A stretch of 41,673 nt of DNA, from positions 1 to 41,673 of the forward strand of contig JAKPGJ010000034.1 in NCBI GenBank assembly GCA_029550965.1, in the 5' to 3' direction. Below, piece by piece: positions 15,495 through 24,053 of the stretch. The notes under the pieces were generated by a model that saw nothing but the letters and a program-made list of their open reading frames with translations, was not told the DNA's origin and made no database searches. The translations under genes and the position numbers were made by a program. Source of the stretch: Bacillota bacterium. GTDB taxonomy: Bacteria; Bacillota; Clostridia; Oscillospirales; CAG-382. Each line of letters opens with the position of its first letter. Position 1 is the first letter of the stretch.

Positions 15495-15971
15495 TCAAAC
15501 ACAGCGTTTTCGGCGGGGGCGGTACTGCCTTATAAAGTTTCTCCAGTCGCCGTCCGGTATAAAAACGCCGTTCTGCATAGCGTATTTTTCATCCGAAAAG
15601 ACATATACCCAGCAGTCCAGTCTTTCTCCCGCCGCGGTAAACACTGTCTTTATCTTTCTCTCGTACAGATTATTTTTTCCGCCTTCCGCATAATCTTCCA
15701 GTCTGTCCAGCGTTCTTAGGAGCTTTTCATCGACTTCTTCCATGATTTCGCCTTTGACGATGCCGTCCCCTTCCAGCAGCGCCGGATAGCCTTCGGGCAA
15801 GTGATAGAGCAGGCCTTCGGTATAACCGGGCGTTATGCGGCTGATTCTGTCTTTAAGGTATCTTTTGTAATTGCCGCAGTCCTTCATAAGCGTTCCGTAA
15901 ACAAAAACCCTGCGCAACTTCTGTAACGCTCCTTTCCCGCCTCGAAGAGCCCGCAGCGTCAGGCTTTCCAT
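15495..15971 (-). CDS. Gamma-glutamylcyclotransferase-like (AIG2/GGCT) protein
   Basis: Up to 158 aa, with the family hallmarks VFVYGTLMKDCGNYKRYL near the N terminus, PGYTEGLLYHLPEGYPALL, and LDRLEDY, where Glu is the expected catalytic acid. Such enzymes release 5-oxoproline from gamma-glutamyl compounds or resolve gamma-glutamyl-amine adducts; the substrate is not predictable. The first ~18 residues do not match the family, and the ATG at 15971 has no ribosome binding site. TTG 15917, about 11 bp after AAAGGAG, gives a more usual N terminus. An ABC ATPase fragment follows 27 bp downstream. Confidence 0.75.
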   Translation of the reverse strand: MESLTLRALRGGKGALQKLRRVFVYGTLMKDCGNYKRYLKDRISRITPGYTEGLLYHLPEGYPALLEGDGIVKGEIMEEVDEKLLRTLDRLEDYAEGGKNNLYERKIKTVFTAAGERLDCWVYVFSDEKYAMQNGVFIPDGDWRNFIRQYRPRRKRCV

Positions 15972-16062
15972 GCGGTCAATCCGACTTGAAATTTTTTTGT
16001 ATCGCTTTGTTTTTTTAATTATACTATATTTATTCGTAAAAATCCAGTTTTTATTTTTCTAT

Positions 16063-16094
16063 ATAAAAAAAAGAGTGTCCGGCCGGGCACTCTT
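16063..16094 (-). terminator. Rho-independent terminator after the PPDK-like gene
   Basis: A 10-bp stem, 16071-16080 with 16085-16094 (one G-T pair) and a GGCC loop, is followed by eight T on the minus strand, about 65 bp past the stop at 16158. Confidence 0.8.
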
Positions 16095-16157
16095 TTAATG
16101 GTTTGATATGAAAAGACGGCATTGTTTTATACAACCGCTAATTTTGCCGATTAAAAC

Positions 16158-18707
16158 CTACCGGCACAATACCTTTTGCGTGACGATATCAGAATAAATC
16201 TCCATGCCGCTGGTTTTCGCAATATGGATTACCGCGTTAAACCGTTCGCTGCCGGGCAGAAAGGCGGACAGCAGGTTTTCTTTCTGCCAGATGCGTTCCG
16301 GGTTGAAAAATACATTCTGATACCCGTCGAAAATAGCCACGTAAAAGATTTCGGATTCCACAATGTCCTGGAAGAAATGACTGCCGTAGGACAGTTCCGG
16401 CATAAATCCTTCTTTTTTAGAAGCGTACTCGCACAAAACCTTCATGTTGCACAATTCCGTGAAGTGCGCCGGCACCCCGAGAGAGGGCGTCGTGCTGCCC
16501 CACCGGCCCGGACCCACCAGCATGGCGTTTTTGCCCGCCATCTCCCGGTTGATAAGCCCTATTTTTCTGGCCACCTCATATTTGTCCTGTTCGCTCAGCT
16601 GCAAATACGCGCTTGCCCGAATCAAGACGACATAGTCGATAGGCAGGCGTACGCTTCCGCCCATGAAGTTGCCCACGCTTGAGAAGAAGCAGTCTTTTTC
16701 ATCCGCTATTTCCGGTATCTTCACCGTTCTGCCCAGACCTTTGGTCTGCAGCGGACGGCACTGCAGAAGGTTTACTTTATAGCCGTTTTCCTGATTAAAG
16801 TTGGCGGTAAACTCGATATCCACCGGGTAGTCGTAAGCTCTTGACAAAAGCGCCAGCATTTCCCGCATGACGCCGGCAAAACCGGTTTCTGACAGCAATT
16901 TTTTAAAGTCCAAAACAGATGCGTTCTTCCAGTTCGCATATCCCAGTTCCCGCATGCGGGCCTGCGTAACATAATCGGGACTGACGAACAAATTTATATC
17001 CGTATTCAGGGGAAGCGATAAAACCTCGTCCACGTCTTTGCTTTCCGGAATGTTTTTTGTTAAGGAAAGAAGGTCCATCCGGCGCTGCGAGAACTTTTTC
17101 TGCTCGCCGTAATCCATCGGTGGTATTCTGAGGGGGTTGTCGAGGGTCACAATCTTCACATAATCTCCGCCGGTGCGGTCCACCGCTCTGGTGCCCAGCC
17201 CGAACACAAGCCGGAGCATCCCCGCGCTCATATCGATGCTTTCGTCCCAGACATACAGGTTGGAAGAGTTGCCCACGCCCGCGACATGTGGGAAGAAGTA
17301 GTCGCCGTGCCGGTCGCCCGAAACGCGCTGCACCAGAATCGCCATTTGCTCGTCCTGCTCCGCGAGCCCGCGGTTTTTACGGTAGTTCAGCGCTTCTTCG
17401 TTCATGGTGCTGGCGTAAACGATGCGCACAGCCTGTTCAAACGCTTCGTAACGCTCCTGCGGCGTGCCCTGATTGACGCAGAAAACGCTCTCGTACTTGC
17501 CGGCAAAAGCGTTTCCGAAGTTGTCCTCCAGCAAGGAGCTGGAGCGGACGATAATCGGCGACTGGCCGAAGTATTCCAGCATCTGCATAAACTGTTCCTG
17601 AATGTCCTTGGGAAAAGCGCCCTGTAATAGTTTTTCCCGAAGCTCCGACGCGTACTGATAATATCCGTCGGGCGTCTTTTGCTTGGTGCGGAGCCGCCAC
17701 CAGCCGTTCTGAACGATATAGGTGTAAAACACGTCGGAACCGATATAAAAAGAATCATGCGGCTCTAAAATAGCCGTAAACCGATCGCCGGCCTCCGCTT
17801 CGAGTATTTTTCGCGCTAAAAGCATGCCGACGCTTTTGCCGCCGATAAAGCCGGTGCCGATTTCTCTGCCCGCGATGTCCAAAATATCCTTAAGGGTAAA
17901 ATACCGATCGCACAGCTCGAACATGCGGGAATCGCTGCCGATGAGCATATACATCAGCCGCTTCTTTACTTCTTCCTGCTGCGCAAGGGGCGCGCTTAAC
18001 ATTTTTTTCGCGTCGTTGAAAATGGTGTTCCAATAGTCCAGCCGGATTTCGCCGCGGTGTATGCTGTGGAACAGTTCGGAAGCGTCGGCGCTGGACGTAA
18101 TGCAGATCGCTTCCTGCCCCTGAATGTAATGCGGGAAAAACATGGTCGGCGAATAGCGCTGCCATACTTTGAGCGGGTGAATATAGGTTTTGCCGTTGAT
18201 TTTGTATAAATCCAAAAGCAGCTGCGTGGTCTCGCGGATGTTCGCGACGGTGCTGTACGTATGAAAGTTCCGCTTCAGCGCAAAGTAGGCGACGGTATCC
18301 AGCTCATACAAATAGGGGCAGGTGGCTTTAAAAAAGTTGCCGATCATTAAGTCCGAATGCCAGTATTCCAGCAAATCCGTAAGGCAGTCAAAGACATAGA
18401 ACGTCCTTTTGCCCTCCATTTTAATAATCTGGTGGATTTCCATCGCAAAGCTCTCAAAACCCTTGCTGGCATCCACATGATATACTTTAATGCCCCGATC
18501 GTTTTCGAGTATCGGCTCGTGATTGGCAAAACGAATATAAATCATCCGTATATTTTCCGCCGCGGCGCCTTTTACGAAATAATCCGCCATCTCCCGATAG
18601 TCGGAAAGCGCGTCCACCTGCCAGACCACGTTATCCCCGAACCGCAAGTGGTCGATTACCTGGTCGAACCCCCGCAGCCCGGTGCTGACTTTATCGTATA
18701 AACTCAT
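16158..18707 (-). CDS. KaiC-like domain fused to PEP-synthase/PPDK-type ATP-grasp protein
   Basis: An 849-aa protein. The C-terminal two thirds resembles the nucleotide-binding part of pyruvate phosphate dikinase and PEP synthase: IIVRSSSLLEDNFGNAFAGK near residue 400, MAILVQRV, and LLQCRPLQ near 670. The phosphohistidine swivelling domain and the PEP/pyruvate barrel are not recognisable, so it is not a full PEP synthase. Residues 1-230 look like a RecA/KaiC-type core: STGLRGFDQVIDHLRFGDNV matches the KaiC opening, but the Walker A GxxxxGKT is missing, while YVFDCLTDL fits a Walker B position. The N-terminal half may thus be a non-catalytic oligomerisation or sensing module. The start has AGAGGGG upstream. 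It is monocistronic with its own terminator. Its substrate is unknown. Confidence 0.8.
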   Translation of the reverse strand: MSLYDKVSTGLRGFDQVIDHLRFGDNVVWQVDALSDYREMADYFVKGAAAENIRMIYIRFANHEPILENDRGIKVYHVDASKGFESFAMEIHQIIKMEGKRTFYVFDCLTDLLEYWHSDLMIGNFFKATCPYLYELDTVAYFALKRNFHTYSTVANIRETTQLLLDLYKINGKTYIHPLKVWQRYSPTMFFPHYIQGQEAICITSSADASELFHSIHRGEIRLDYWNTIFNDAKKMLSAPLAQQEEVKKRLMYMLIGSDSRMFELCDRYFTLKDILDIAGREIGTGFIGGKSVGMLLARKILEAEAGDRFTAILEPHDSFYIGSDVFYTYIVQNGWWRLRTKQKTPDGYYQYASELREKLLQGAFPKDIQEQFMQMLEYFGQSPIIVRSSSLLEDNFGNAFAGKYESVFCVNQGTPQERYEAFEQAVRIVYASTMNEEALNYRKNRGLAEQDEQMAILVQRVSGDRHGDYFFPHVAGVGNSSNLYVWDESIDMSAGMLRLVFGLGTRAVDRTGGDYVKIVTLDNPLRIPPMDYGEQKKFSQRRMDLLSLTKNIPESKDVDEVLSLPLNTDINLFVSPDYVTQARMRELGYANWKNASVLDFKKLLSETGFAGVMREMLALLSRAYDYPVDIEFTANFNQENGYKVNLLQCRPLQTKGLGRTVKIPEIADEKDCFFSSVGNFMGGSVRLPIDYVVLIRASAYLQLSEQDKYEVARKIGLINREMAGKNAMLVGPGRWGSTTPSLGVPAHFTELCNMKVLCEYASKKEGFMPELSYGSHFFQDIVESEIFYVAIFDGYQNVFFNPERIWQKENLLSAFLPGSERFNAVIHIAKTSGMEIYSDIVTQKVLCR

Positions 18708-18744
18708 AATTCCCCTCTTTTCGTTTCCATATTTAGACCCCGCC

Positions 18745-18826
18745 GGCTTTGCCGTTCACTCTGTCAGCCGCTCCGCAATCGTTTTCTTAAAATCTTCCGG
18801 CTGTCCTGCCGAATAAAAAGGCCTGC
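18745..18826 (-). pseudogene. Possible C-terminal remnant of an unidentified gene
   Basis: A short frame reads RPFYSAGQPEDFKKTIAERL and ends TE-stop, with the look of a natural protein C terminus but no start or upstream coding sequence. It sits between the PPDK-like gene and the broken GGDEF gene. Too short to assign. Confidence 0.3.
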
Positions 18827-18864
18827 TCCTTCCCTCTCTTTAAAGTTTCCCGGAAGCATTTACT

Positions 18865-20156
18865 TTATACTTCGGAAAGCCCCAGCGCCTCGCCCAGTTT
18901 TAGAGACAATTCGACCAGCCTTTCGGCGTGTTTTTCGGTTTCATTGCTTTTTTCAAACATTGTCATTTTGATGTAGGTCAAATAGTCGTTATGCAGGCTT
19001 CTTTCTTCCAGCAGCTTTCTGCGGTACATGTAATCCTCCGCCAGCAAAATCGCCTTGTCCAGCGATTCCGACGGCTCATTTTTCGTCGCGTATCCCAGCG
19101 CGATATCCATATAAAAATCAAGGGTTTCTTCCAGACGCTTTTTTTTGCCGTCGCCCGAATACGGTCCGCGATCTCTTTCACCGCCTGACCGTCGGTATGC
19201 GGCATCAGAATCATAAACTCGTCGCCCCCGGTTCTGGCGACGACATGGTTCTTCTGAACGCACTGTTTGAGGATATTCGCGACTTCCTTAAGCAGCGTAT
19301 CGCCCTTTTTATGCCCAAAGGTGTCGTTAATCATCTTCATTCCGTTGATGTCGCCGACGATTACGGAAAGCGGAAGCTGGTCGGGGCGGTCCAGCGCGAT
19401 TTTCGCTTCGTCAAAATATGTGCGGTTGTACAATCCGGTCAACGTATCGTGGTGACTGATATATTGGATTCTCTCTTCCCTGATTTTGCGCTCCGTAATA
19501 TCGCGGCTGATGCCGATCAGTCCGATGATTTTGCCGTCGTTGTCATAGTAAGGCGTTTTCAGCGTTTCAAAAACCACTTCTTTGCCGTCCGGGTTTGAAA
19601 AGCGTTCTTCAAACCTGACGATGGTATTGTCTTCGAGTATTTTTTTATCTATATTCATGAACCTGTCGGCCTGCTCCTGCGAAAAGAGGTCTTTGTCCGT
19701 ATGACCGACAATATCCCGCTACAGCCTTCCGACAAACTGCTCGAAGGCCGCGTTGCAGCCCATATAAACGCTGTTCACATCCTTATAAAATATCAAATCG
19801 GGAATCGAATCTATCAATGATTTCAGCAGCGCCTGCTTTTTTCGGTAATCATTATACAGTTCCAAATACAGCTCGTTTGTTTTTTCGAGTTCCGAGTTGA
19901 CTTTTTTGATCGATTCCTTGCTGTCGAGCACCTCTTTCAGCGCCGGATACGTCAGACAGAAAATCAGCGCCGCGGTAACAAATACATACGATACGCCCTT
20001 CAGAATCGAATAAAAAAGCACCTGCGACAGCTCGGAAAAATAAAACTGTACGATTATATCCGAAACGTAAATCCATGCGCAACCGATAAAGAAATACATC
20101 GCCGTAATTTTCAGAGTTTTTCTCCGCGCAATATTCTTTTTCATGTAAGTCACCAT
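18865..20156 (-). pseudogene. Membrane PAS-GGDEF-(HD-GYP) signalling protein, disrupted
   Basis: Three pieces in succession add up to one protein. The first (to 19719) has two membrane helices, a coiled coil and the start of a PAS domain, then stops at an in-frame TAG (19721-19719). Reading on in the same frame gives RDIVGHTDKDLF, the expected PAS continuation, then EERFSNPDGKEVVFETLKTP and a GGDEF domain (HDTLTGLYNRTYFDEAKIAL, ARTGGDEFMIL). Within the GGDEF domain a run of eight A (19139-19146) shifts frame; adding one A restores KKKRLEETLDFYMDIALGYA. The tail, NETEKHAERLVELSLKLGEA, is the opening of an HD-GYP domain, which ends before its HD motif. The intact ancestor would have made and/or degraded cyclic di-GMP. 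No RxxD inhibitory site is seen before GGDEF. Confidence 0.85.
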
Positions 20157-20454
20157 AATCCTTTTTATTTATATAAAATATCTGGCACGCATTGTTTTTG
20201 TTTTATGTTTTCTTTCGGCTATGAAATTCTTTTTATAATCGTACAGTGAAGCTTCGTCAGGTGAAAAGTATTGAATTTTTAAAACAGCCCGATTTGGCCG
20301 CAATAACTATGTATTTTACATTATATGACAAAATCGTCTATTATTCAACCTTTTTTCTTGTTTCTTTATAGTAAAATAGAATTAAAAGCAGAAAAATGGT
20401 CTTTAAAAAATAAAACCGCAGCGCAAAAACCCTCAATTATTTTTTAATTGCCTG
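20157..20454. other. Non-coding divergent intergenic region
   Basis: AT-rich, no coding signal. It should contain the promoter of the disrupted GGDEF gene (minus strand), but no convincing pair of hexamers is seen. Confidence 0.4.
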
Positions 20455-20483
20455 TTGACAAAAAAGAATGATTATGTTATAAT
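20455..20483 (+). promoter_or_regulatory. Consensus sigma-A promoter for the Amt-PII gene
   Basis: Perfect TTGACA (20455-20460), 17-bp spacer and perfect TATAAT (20478-20483). Transcription would start near 20490, about 205 bp before the ATG, producing a long structured leader. Confidence 0.85.
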
Positions 20484-20494
20484 AATAGTAATAG

Positions 20495-20529
20495 CAAAGG
20501 CGCTGTTGTCAATTGACAATAGCGCCTTT
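20495..20529 (+). promoter_or_regulatory. First leader hairpin upstream of Amt-PII
   Basis: A long near-perfect inverted repeat: AAAGGCGCT and TTGTC pair with GACAA and AGCGCCTTT around an AATT loop, with one mismatch. It begins about 5 nt after the expected transcription start. The following sequence is TCTCTGTTTT, so it could be a weak terminator, an attenuator or a 5'-end stabiliser. Confidence 0.6.
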
Positions 20530-20626
20530 CTCTGTTTTAAAATGATAAGGAATATTTATTCGCAAAAAGAGATTTGCTTCGCGCGGTCCTGCCTGCCGCC
20601 GGTTTTTACAATTTCATAAACACAAT

Positions 20627-20683
20627 GGCGTGTGTGATATTGTTCGCTCAATACGACACACGCCTTTATTTTATATATTTTTT
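20627..20683 (+). promoter_or_regulatory. Second leader hairpin, terminator-like, before Amt-PII RBS
   Basis: GGCGTGTGT (20627-20635) pairs with ACACACGCC (20656-20664); an inner 5-bp stem (TATTG/CAATA) closes a six-base loop TTCGCT. The downstream arm is followed by TTTATTTTATATATTTTTT, then GGAGGG and the ATG. A terminator in the leader of an ammonium channel gene suggests control by antitermination (inference). Confidence 0.65.
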
Positions 20684-20693
20684 GGAGGGTTTT

Positions 20694-22445
20694 ATGGATA
20701 GCAAAATGATTGTTGACACCTTATGGGTTGTGTTCGCGGCGATCCTTGTGTTCTTTATGAACCTCGGTTTCGCAGCGGTTGAATCGGGCTTTAACCGGTC
20801 AAAAAATACGGTCAATATACTGTCAAAGAACTTTATCGTTTTTGCAGTATCTTCGCTCGGCTTTATGCTGCTCGGTTGGGGACTGATGTTCGGCGGAGAC
20901 AACCCGTTCGTCGGCACGCAGAATTTGCTTATTTTAGGCGGGTCCGGGATTGATTTTTACAACGACACCCTGACGCCGAACGTGCCGTTCTGGGGAAAAT
21001 TCTTCTTCCAGCTGGTATTCTGCGGCACGGCGGCAACCATCGTTTCGGGCGCGGTTGCGGAACGGATTAAATATCTGTCCTTTATCGTATTCTCCTTTGT
21101 TTTGACGCTTCTTATTTATCCCATCGTCGGTCACTGGATATGGGGCGGCGGTTGGCTTGCCGATTTAGGTTTCTTAGATTTTGCGGGCGACACGGTGGTT
21201 CACTCGGTGGGCGGCTGGGCGGCCCTGTCCGGCGCGATCATTCTTGGGCCGCGTCTTGGAAAATACGACAAAAACGGAAAAGCGAAAGCGATTCCCGGAC
21301 ACAACCTGTCGCTGGCAGTAATCGGCCTCTTTGTGCTTTGGCTGGGATGGTTCGGTTTCAACCCCGGCTCCACAATGAGCTTCCAGAATCCGTCTGACGT
21401 CGTTCATATTGTCATGACCACCAACACCGCCGCGATTGCGGCCGTACTCACCTCGACCGTAACCTCATGGCTTTTCATCGGCAAACCGGACCTCGGCATG
21501 ACCATCAACGGCTGTCTGGCCGGCCTTGTCGGCATCACCGGGGGCTGCGCGTACGTAAGCGTAGCAAGTTCGCTGATTATCGGCGCCGTCGCAGGCGTTA
21601 TCGTAGTGTTTTCTGTCATTTTGTTCGACAAAGCGAAGATTGACGACCCGGTCGGCGCGACCTCCGTACATTTGGTCTGCGGCGTTTTCGGAACAATCAG
21701 CGTAGGGCTCTTCGCCGAGGAAGGCGTAACCAGCCTTTCGACCGTCAACGGTTTCTTCTTTGGCGGCGGCGCGTCCCTGCTCGGCATCGAAATCCTCGGC
21801 GTCCTCGCCGTCGGCGCGTTCGTGTTCGTCTCGTCCGCGCTTGTCTGGCTGGGCCTGAAAAAGACGATAGGCATCCGCGTCAGCGCGGAAGAGGAAATTC
21901 AGGGCCTTGATATCGGCGAACACGGAAACTCCGCTTATCCGGATTTCGCCATCCTCGCTCCGATCATGGATTCGAACAACGGCAACGGCGCGGCAGCGGC
22001 CGCAGTCATTGCGGAAGCGCCGAGACCGGCTTCGGAAAAAGTATCCGCCGAAGAGGCGATCCCGGTCGTGAACAGGTCGCGTCCCGGCGCAAAGATGACG
22101 AAAGTCACGGTGATTACCAATCCGGAAAAACTGGCAAAGCTACAGGTCGAGTTGGATAAAATCGGCATTACCGGTTTGACGGTGACGAACGTGCTCGGCT
22201 ACGGCATGCAGAAAGGACATATCGAATATTACCGCGGCCTGCCGGTAAAAACCAGACTGCTTCCGAAGGTTCAGGTTGACATCGTCGTGTGCAAGATACC
22301 GGTGGAAACCGTTATCGGCGCGATTAAGAAAGCGCTGTACACCGCCAGCGTGGGCGACGGCAAAATCTTTGTCTATGACGTTGAAAACGTCATCAAAATC
22401 CGAACCGGCGAAGAAGGTTACGACGCCCTCCAGGACGAAGTATAA
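20694..22445 (+). CDS. amtB: Ammonium channel Amt fused to a C-terminal PII (GlnK-type) domain
   Basis: A 583-aa fusion. Residues 1-410 are an Amt/Mep/Rh ammonium channel with about 11 helices and the pore residues: FCGTAATIVSGAVAERIK (gate region), Asp162 in DFAGD, and the twin histidines His170 (VVHSVGGW) and His326 (VHLVCGVFG). A low-complexity linker (about 411-465) leads to a PII domain (about 469-575) with a T-loop containing EYYRG, a B-loop GDGKIFVYDVE and a C-loop IKIRTGEEG. The uridylylated Tyr51 of GlnK is replaced: the motif reads YRGLPV, so classical uridylylation is unlikely. The start ATG 20694 has GGAGGG 6 bp upstream; the frame is open to 20574 but that part lies in the leader. 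The protein is controlled by a consensus promoter and two leader hairpins. Fusion fixes one regulator per channel subunit. Confidence 0.93.
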   Translation: MDSKMIVDTLWVVFAAILVFFMNLGFAAVESGFNRSKNTVNILSKNFIVFAVSSLGFMLLGWGLMFGGDNPFVGTQNLLILGGSGIDFYNDTLTPNVPFWGKFFFQLVFCGTAATIVSGAVAERIKYLSFIVFSFVLTLLIYPIVGHWIWGGGWLADLGFLDFAGDTVVHSVGGWAALSGAIILGPRLGKYDKNGKAKAIPGHNLSLAVIGLFVLWLGWFGFNPGSTMSFQNPSDVVHIVMTTNTAAIAAVLTSTVTSWLFIGKPDLGMTINGCLAGLVGITGGCAYVSVASSLIIGAVAGVIVVFSVILFDKAKIDDPVGATSVHLVCGVFGTISVGLFAEEGVTSLSTVNGFFFGGGASLLGIEILGVLAVGAFVFVSSALVWLGLKKTIGIRVSAEEEIQGLDIGEHGNSAYPDFAILAPIMDSNNGNGAAAAAVIAEAPRPASEKVSAEEAIPVVNRSRPGAKMTKVTVITNPEKLAKLQVELDKIGITGLTVTNVLGYGMQKGHIEYYRGLPVKTRLLPKVQVDIVVCKIPVETVIGAIKKALYTASVGDGKIFVYDVENVIKIRTGEEGYDALQDEV

Positions 22446-22477
22446 AAAAGCGTTCTTCTTCCAAAACCCAAATAAAG

Positions 22478-22520
22478 GCAGGGCGCTCTTTGCAACCGTT
22501 GCAGAGCGCCCTGCGTTTTT
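22478..22520 (+). terminator. Terminator after Amt-PII, shared with the convergent operon
   Basis: A perfect 12-bp stem (22478-22489 with 22503-22514) is followed by GTTTTTA on the plus strand. On the minus strand it lies just past the DUF1801 gene but has a poorer T-run. Confidence 0.85.
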
Positions 22521-22527
22521 ATAGTTT

Positions 22528-22875
22528 TTACTTTTTCTTTGCCTGCTGTTCTACCCTGAACCGGACAATTTCGCGGATTAAGTCTGTCGGAAGCGGTTTG
22601 CTGTGGGGGAACTGCACCGCTCCTTTCGAGGTTTTGTAGCCGGCCAGCTTTTCTTTGAACGCTTCGATGCCCTCCGGCTGCGGATAAAAGCCGATGTGAT
22701 TCTTAAATCCGGCAAAATGGACCAGCCATTTCCCGTTTAAGTCATAGGTGGGCATCCGCATGCAGATTCGTTCGGTCGCCTGCGGAGCCGACTCAAGAAT
22801 AATCTCTCGAATTGCCGTTAACCGTTCCCGTACTTCCGGCGGAAAGTTTTGAATGTATTGCTCTACCTCGTTCAT
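22528..22875 (-). CDS. DUF1801 (YdhG-like) family protein
   Basis: A 115-aa protein with the DUF1801 layout: an N-terminal helix EVEQYIQNFPPEVRERLTAI, CMRMPTYDLNGKWLVHFAGF, and HIGFYPQPEGIEAFKEKL with a C-terminal VQFPHSKPLPTDLIREIV. Some family members are described as iron chaperone-like; the biochemical role is not settled. The start has GGGAGG upstream. It lies 55 bp downstream of the glycosyltransferase-TPR gene and may be the last gene of that run, although its function has no evident tie to polysaccharide synthesis. Confidence 0.85.
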   Translation of the reverse strand: MNEVEQYIQNFPPEVRERLTAIREIILESAPQATERICMRMPTYDLNGKWLVHFAGFKNHIGFYPQPEGIEAFKEKLAGYKTSKGAVQFPHSKPLPTDLIREIVRFRVEQQAKKK

Positions 22876-22930
22876 ATAAAATCCCTCCCGTTCTCCGACT
22901 TGATATGGCAGGTTTTTCGTCTTCTCTTGC

Positions 22931-24007
22931 TTATCTTTTTGCAGCCATCAATTCCTGCAGCCTTTTTTGGGAGGGCGCAAAGCCCAAATCCGCCGCGGCC
23001 TTGTAATAAGCCTTCGCGCTTGCGAGATCGCCGGTCACCTCATAAAAGGCTGCCAGATTATGCATCGGCATAAACGTACCCATTCCGACCACGCCTTGAT
23101 ACTTCGGGTTTTCGCCGATTGCGATGCACTTTTCGTAGGATTCTTTGATTTTCGGGAAATACCCGATGTGTTGTTTTGGATTGCTCAACACAAGTTCCGT
23201 ATAAAATTTGCCGCAGATGAAGTAAAACTCCGGGAAATCCGAATAGTTTTTCTCTTCGTTTTTTACCAGTTCGAGCACTTTGGCGTACAGTTTCAGATCC
23301 ACCAGATTGTGCAGGTACTCCGCAACCAGATTGGGAAAGTAAGCGCTCGATCTGTCGCCCGTTCTATATGCGCTGGAAAAGTGCCTGTCCGCCTTGTCCG
23401 GTTGGTTCAGCCCTTTATACTCCTGCGCCAGTTTGTACATCAGATAGGGGTCTTTGTTGGTTTTTAAAACGTTTTCTAAGATTTCGATATTTCGTTTGAA
23501 TTTTTCTTCTGCTCTGTTTTCATACCCGTCGTGAAAAATGGATATGGGCAGTCTGACTCTCGGATAGGAAGAATCGATCTGTTCATGAATGGCGCCGACA
23601 TAGCGGGCCTCTCTGGGAAAAACGGCGCCGGTAAAGGATCGGTGCGCCATTTTCTGGCCGTTTTGCGTATAATGGTTTATGATTTCCGCCAGCCCCAGAA
23701 CCTTTTTGCCTTCCATAATTTTGAGAACGCTTTGCATGTCGAACTGCAGAAGCACCTGATCGGCGTCCAGCACCAGCACATAATCTCCGGTTGTCTTTTC
23801 GATGCTGAAGTTTCTGGCTTTCGAGAAGTCCTTGCACCACGCAAAATCATAAATTTTCGCGCCGAAAGACCGGGCGATCTCTTTGGTTTTGTCGGTGGAA
23901 CCGGTATCCGCAACCACGATTTCGTCCACATGGTCTTTGACGCTGTTCAGACAGCGCGCCAGTTTTTCCTCCTCGTTTTTGACAATCATCGCAAGGCTTA
24001 GCTTCAT
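22931..24007 (-). CDS. GT2 glycosyltransferase with C-terminal TPR-like repeats
   Basis: A 358-aa protein. Residues 1-200 are a GT-A fold family 2 transferase: LSLAMIVKNEEEKLARCLNS, ADTGSTDKTKEIA and the metal-binding VLDADQ (DxD position). The rest is helical and TPR-like (YLMYKLAQEYKGLNQPDKAD; AAFYEVTGDLASAKAYYKAA). Such proteins resemble WaaE/KdtX-type transferases and often sugar-modify proteins or surface glycans; the acceptor is unknown. It lies 46 bp downstream of the FkbM methyltransferase gene, in the same direction, and is probably in the same operon. Confidence 0.88.
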   Translation of the reverse strand: MKLSLAMIVKNEEEKLARCLNSVKDHVDEIVVADTGSTDKTKEIARSFGAKIYDFAWCKDFSKARNFSIEKTTGDYVLVLDADQVLLQFDMQSVLKIMEGKKVLGLAEIINHYTQNGQKMAHRSFTGAVFPREARYVGAIHEQIDSSYPRVRLPISIFHDGYENRAEEKFKRNIEILENVLKTNKDPYLMYKLAQEYKGLNQPDKADRHFSSAYRTGDRSSAYFPNLVAEYLHNLVDLKLYAKVLELVKNEEKNYSDFPEFYFICGKFYTELVLSNPKQHIGYFPKIKESYEKCIAIGENPKYQGVVGMGTFMPMHNLAAFYEVTGDLASAKAYYKAAADLGFAPSQKRLQELMAAKR

Positions 24008-24053
24008 TTATTGACAACCTTTCTTGTTACGGCAGTACAGCAGATATCTTCGT

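Noticed and set aside
20540..20612. Possible ANTAR-type dual hairpin in the Amt leader (GCAAA-AAGAGA-TTTGC)
   Set aside because: The six-base loop lacks G at position 4 and no partner hairpin with the A1/G4 pattern is evident.
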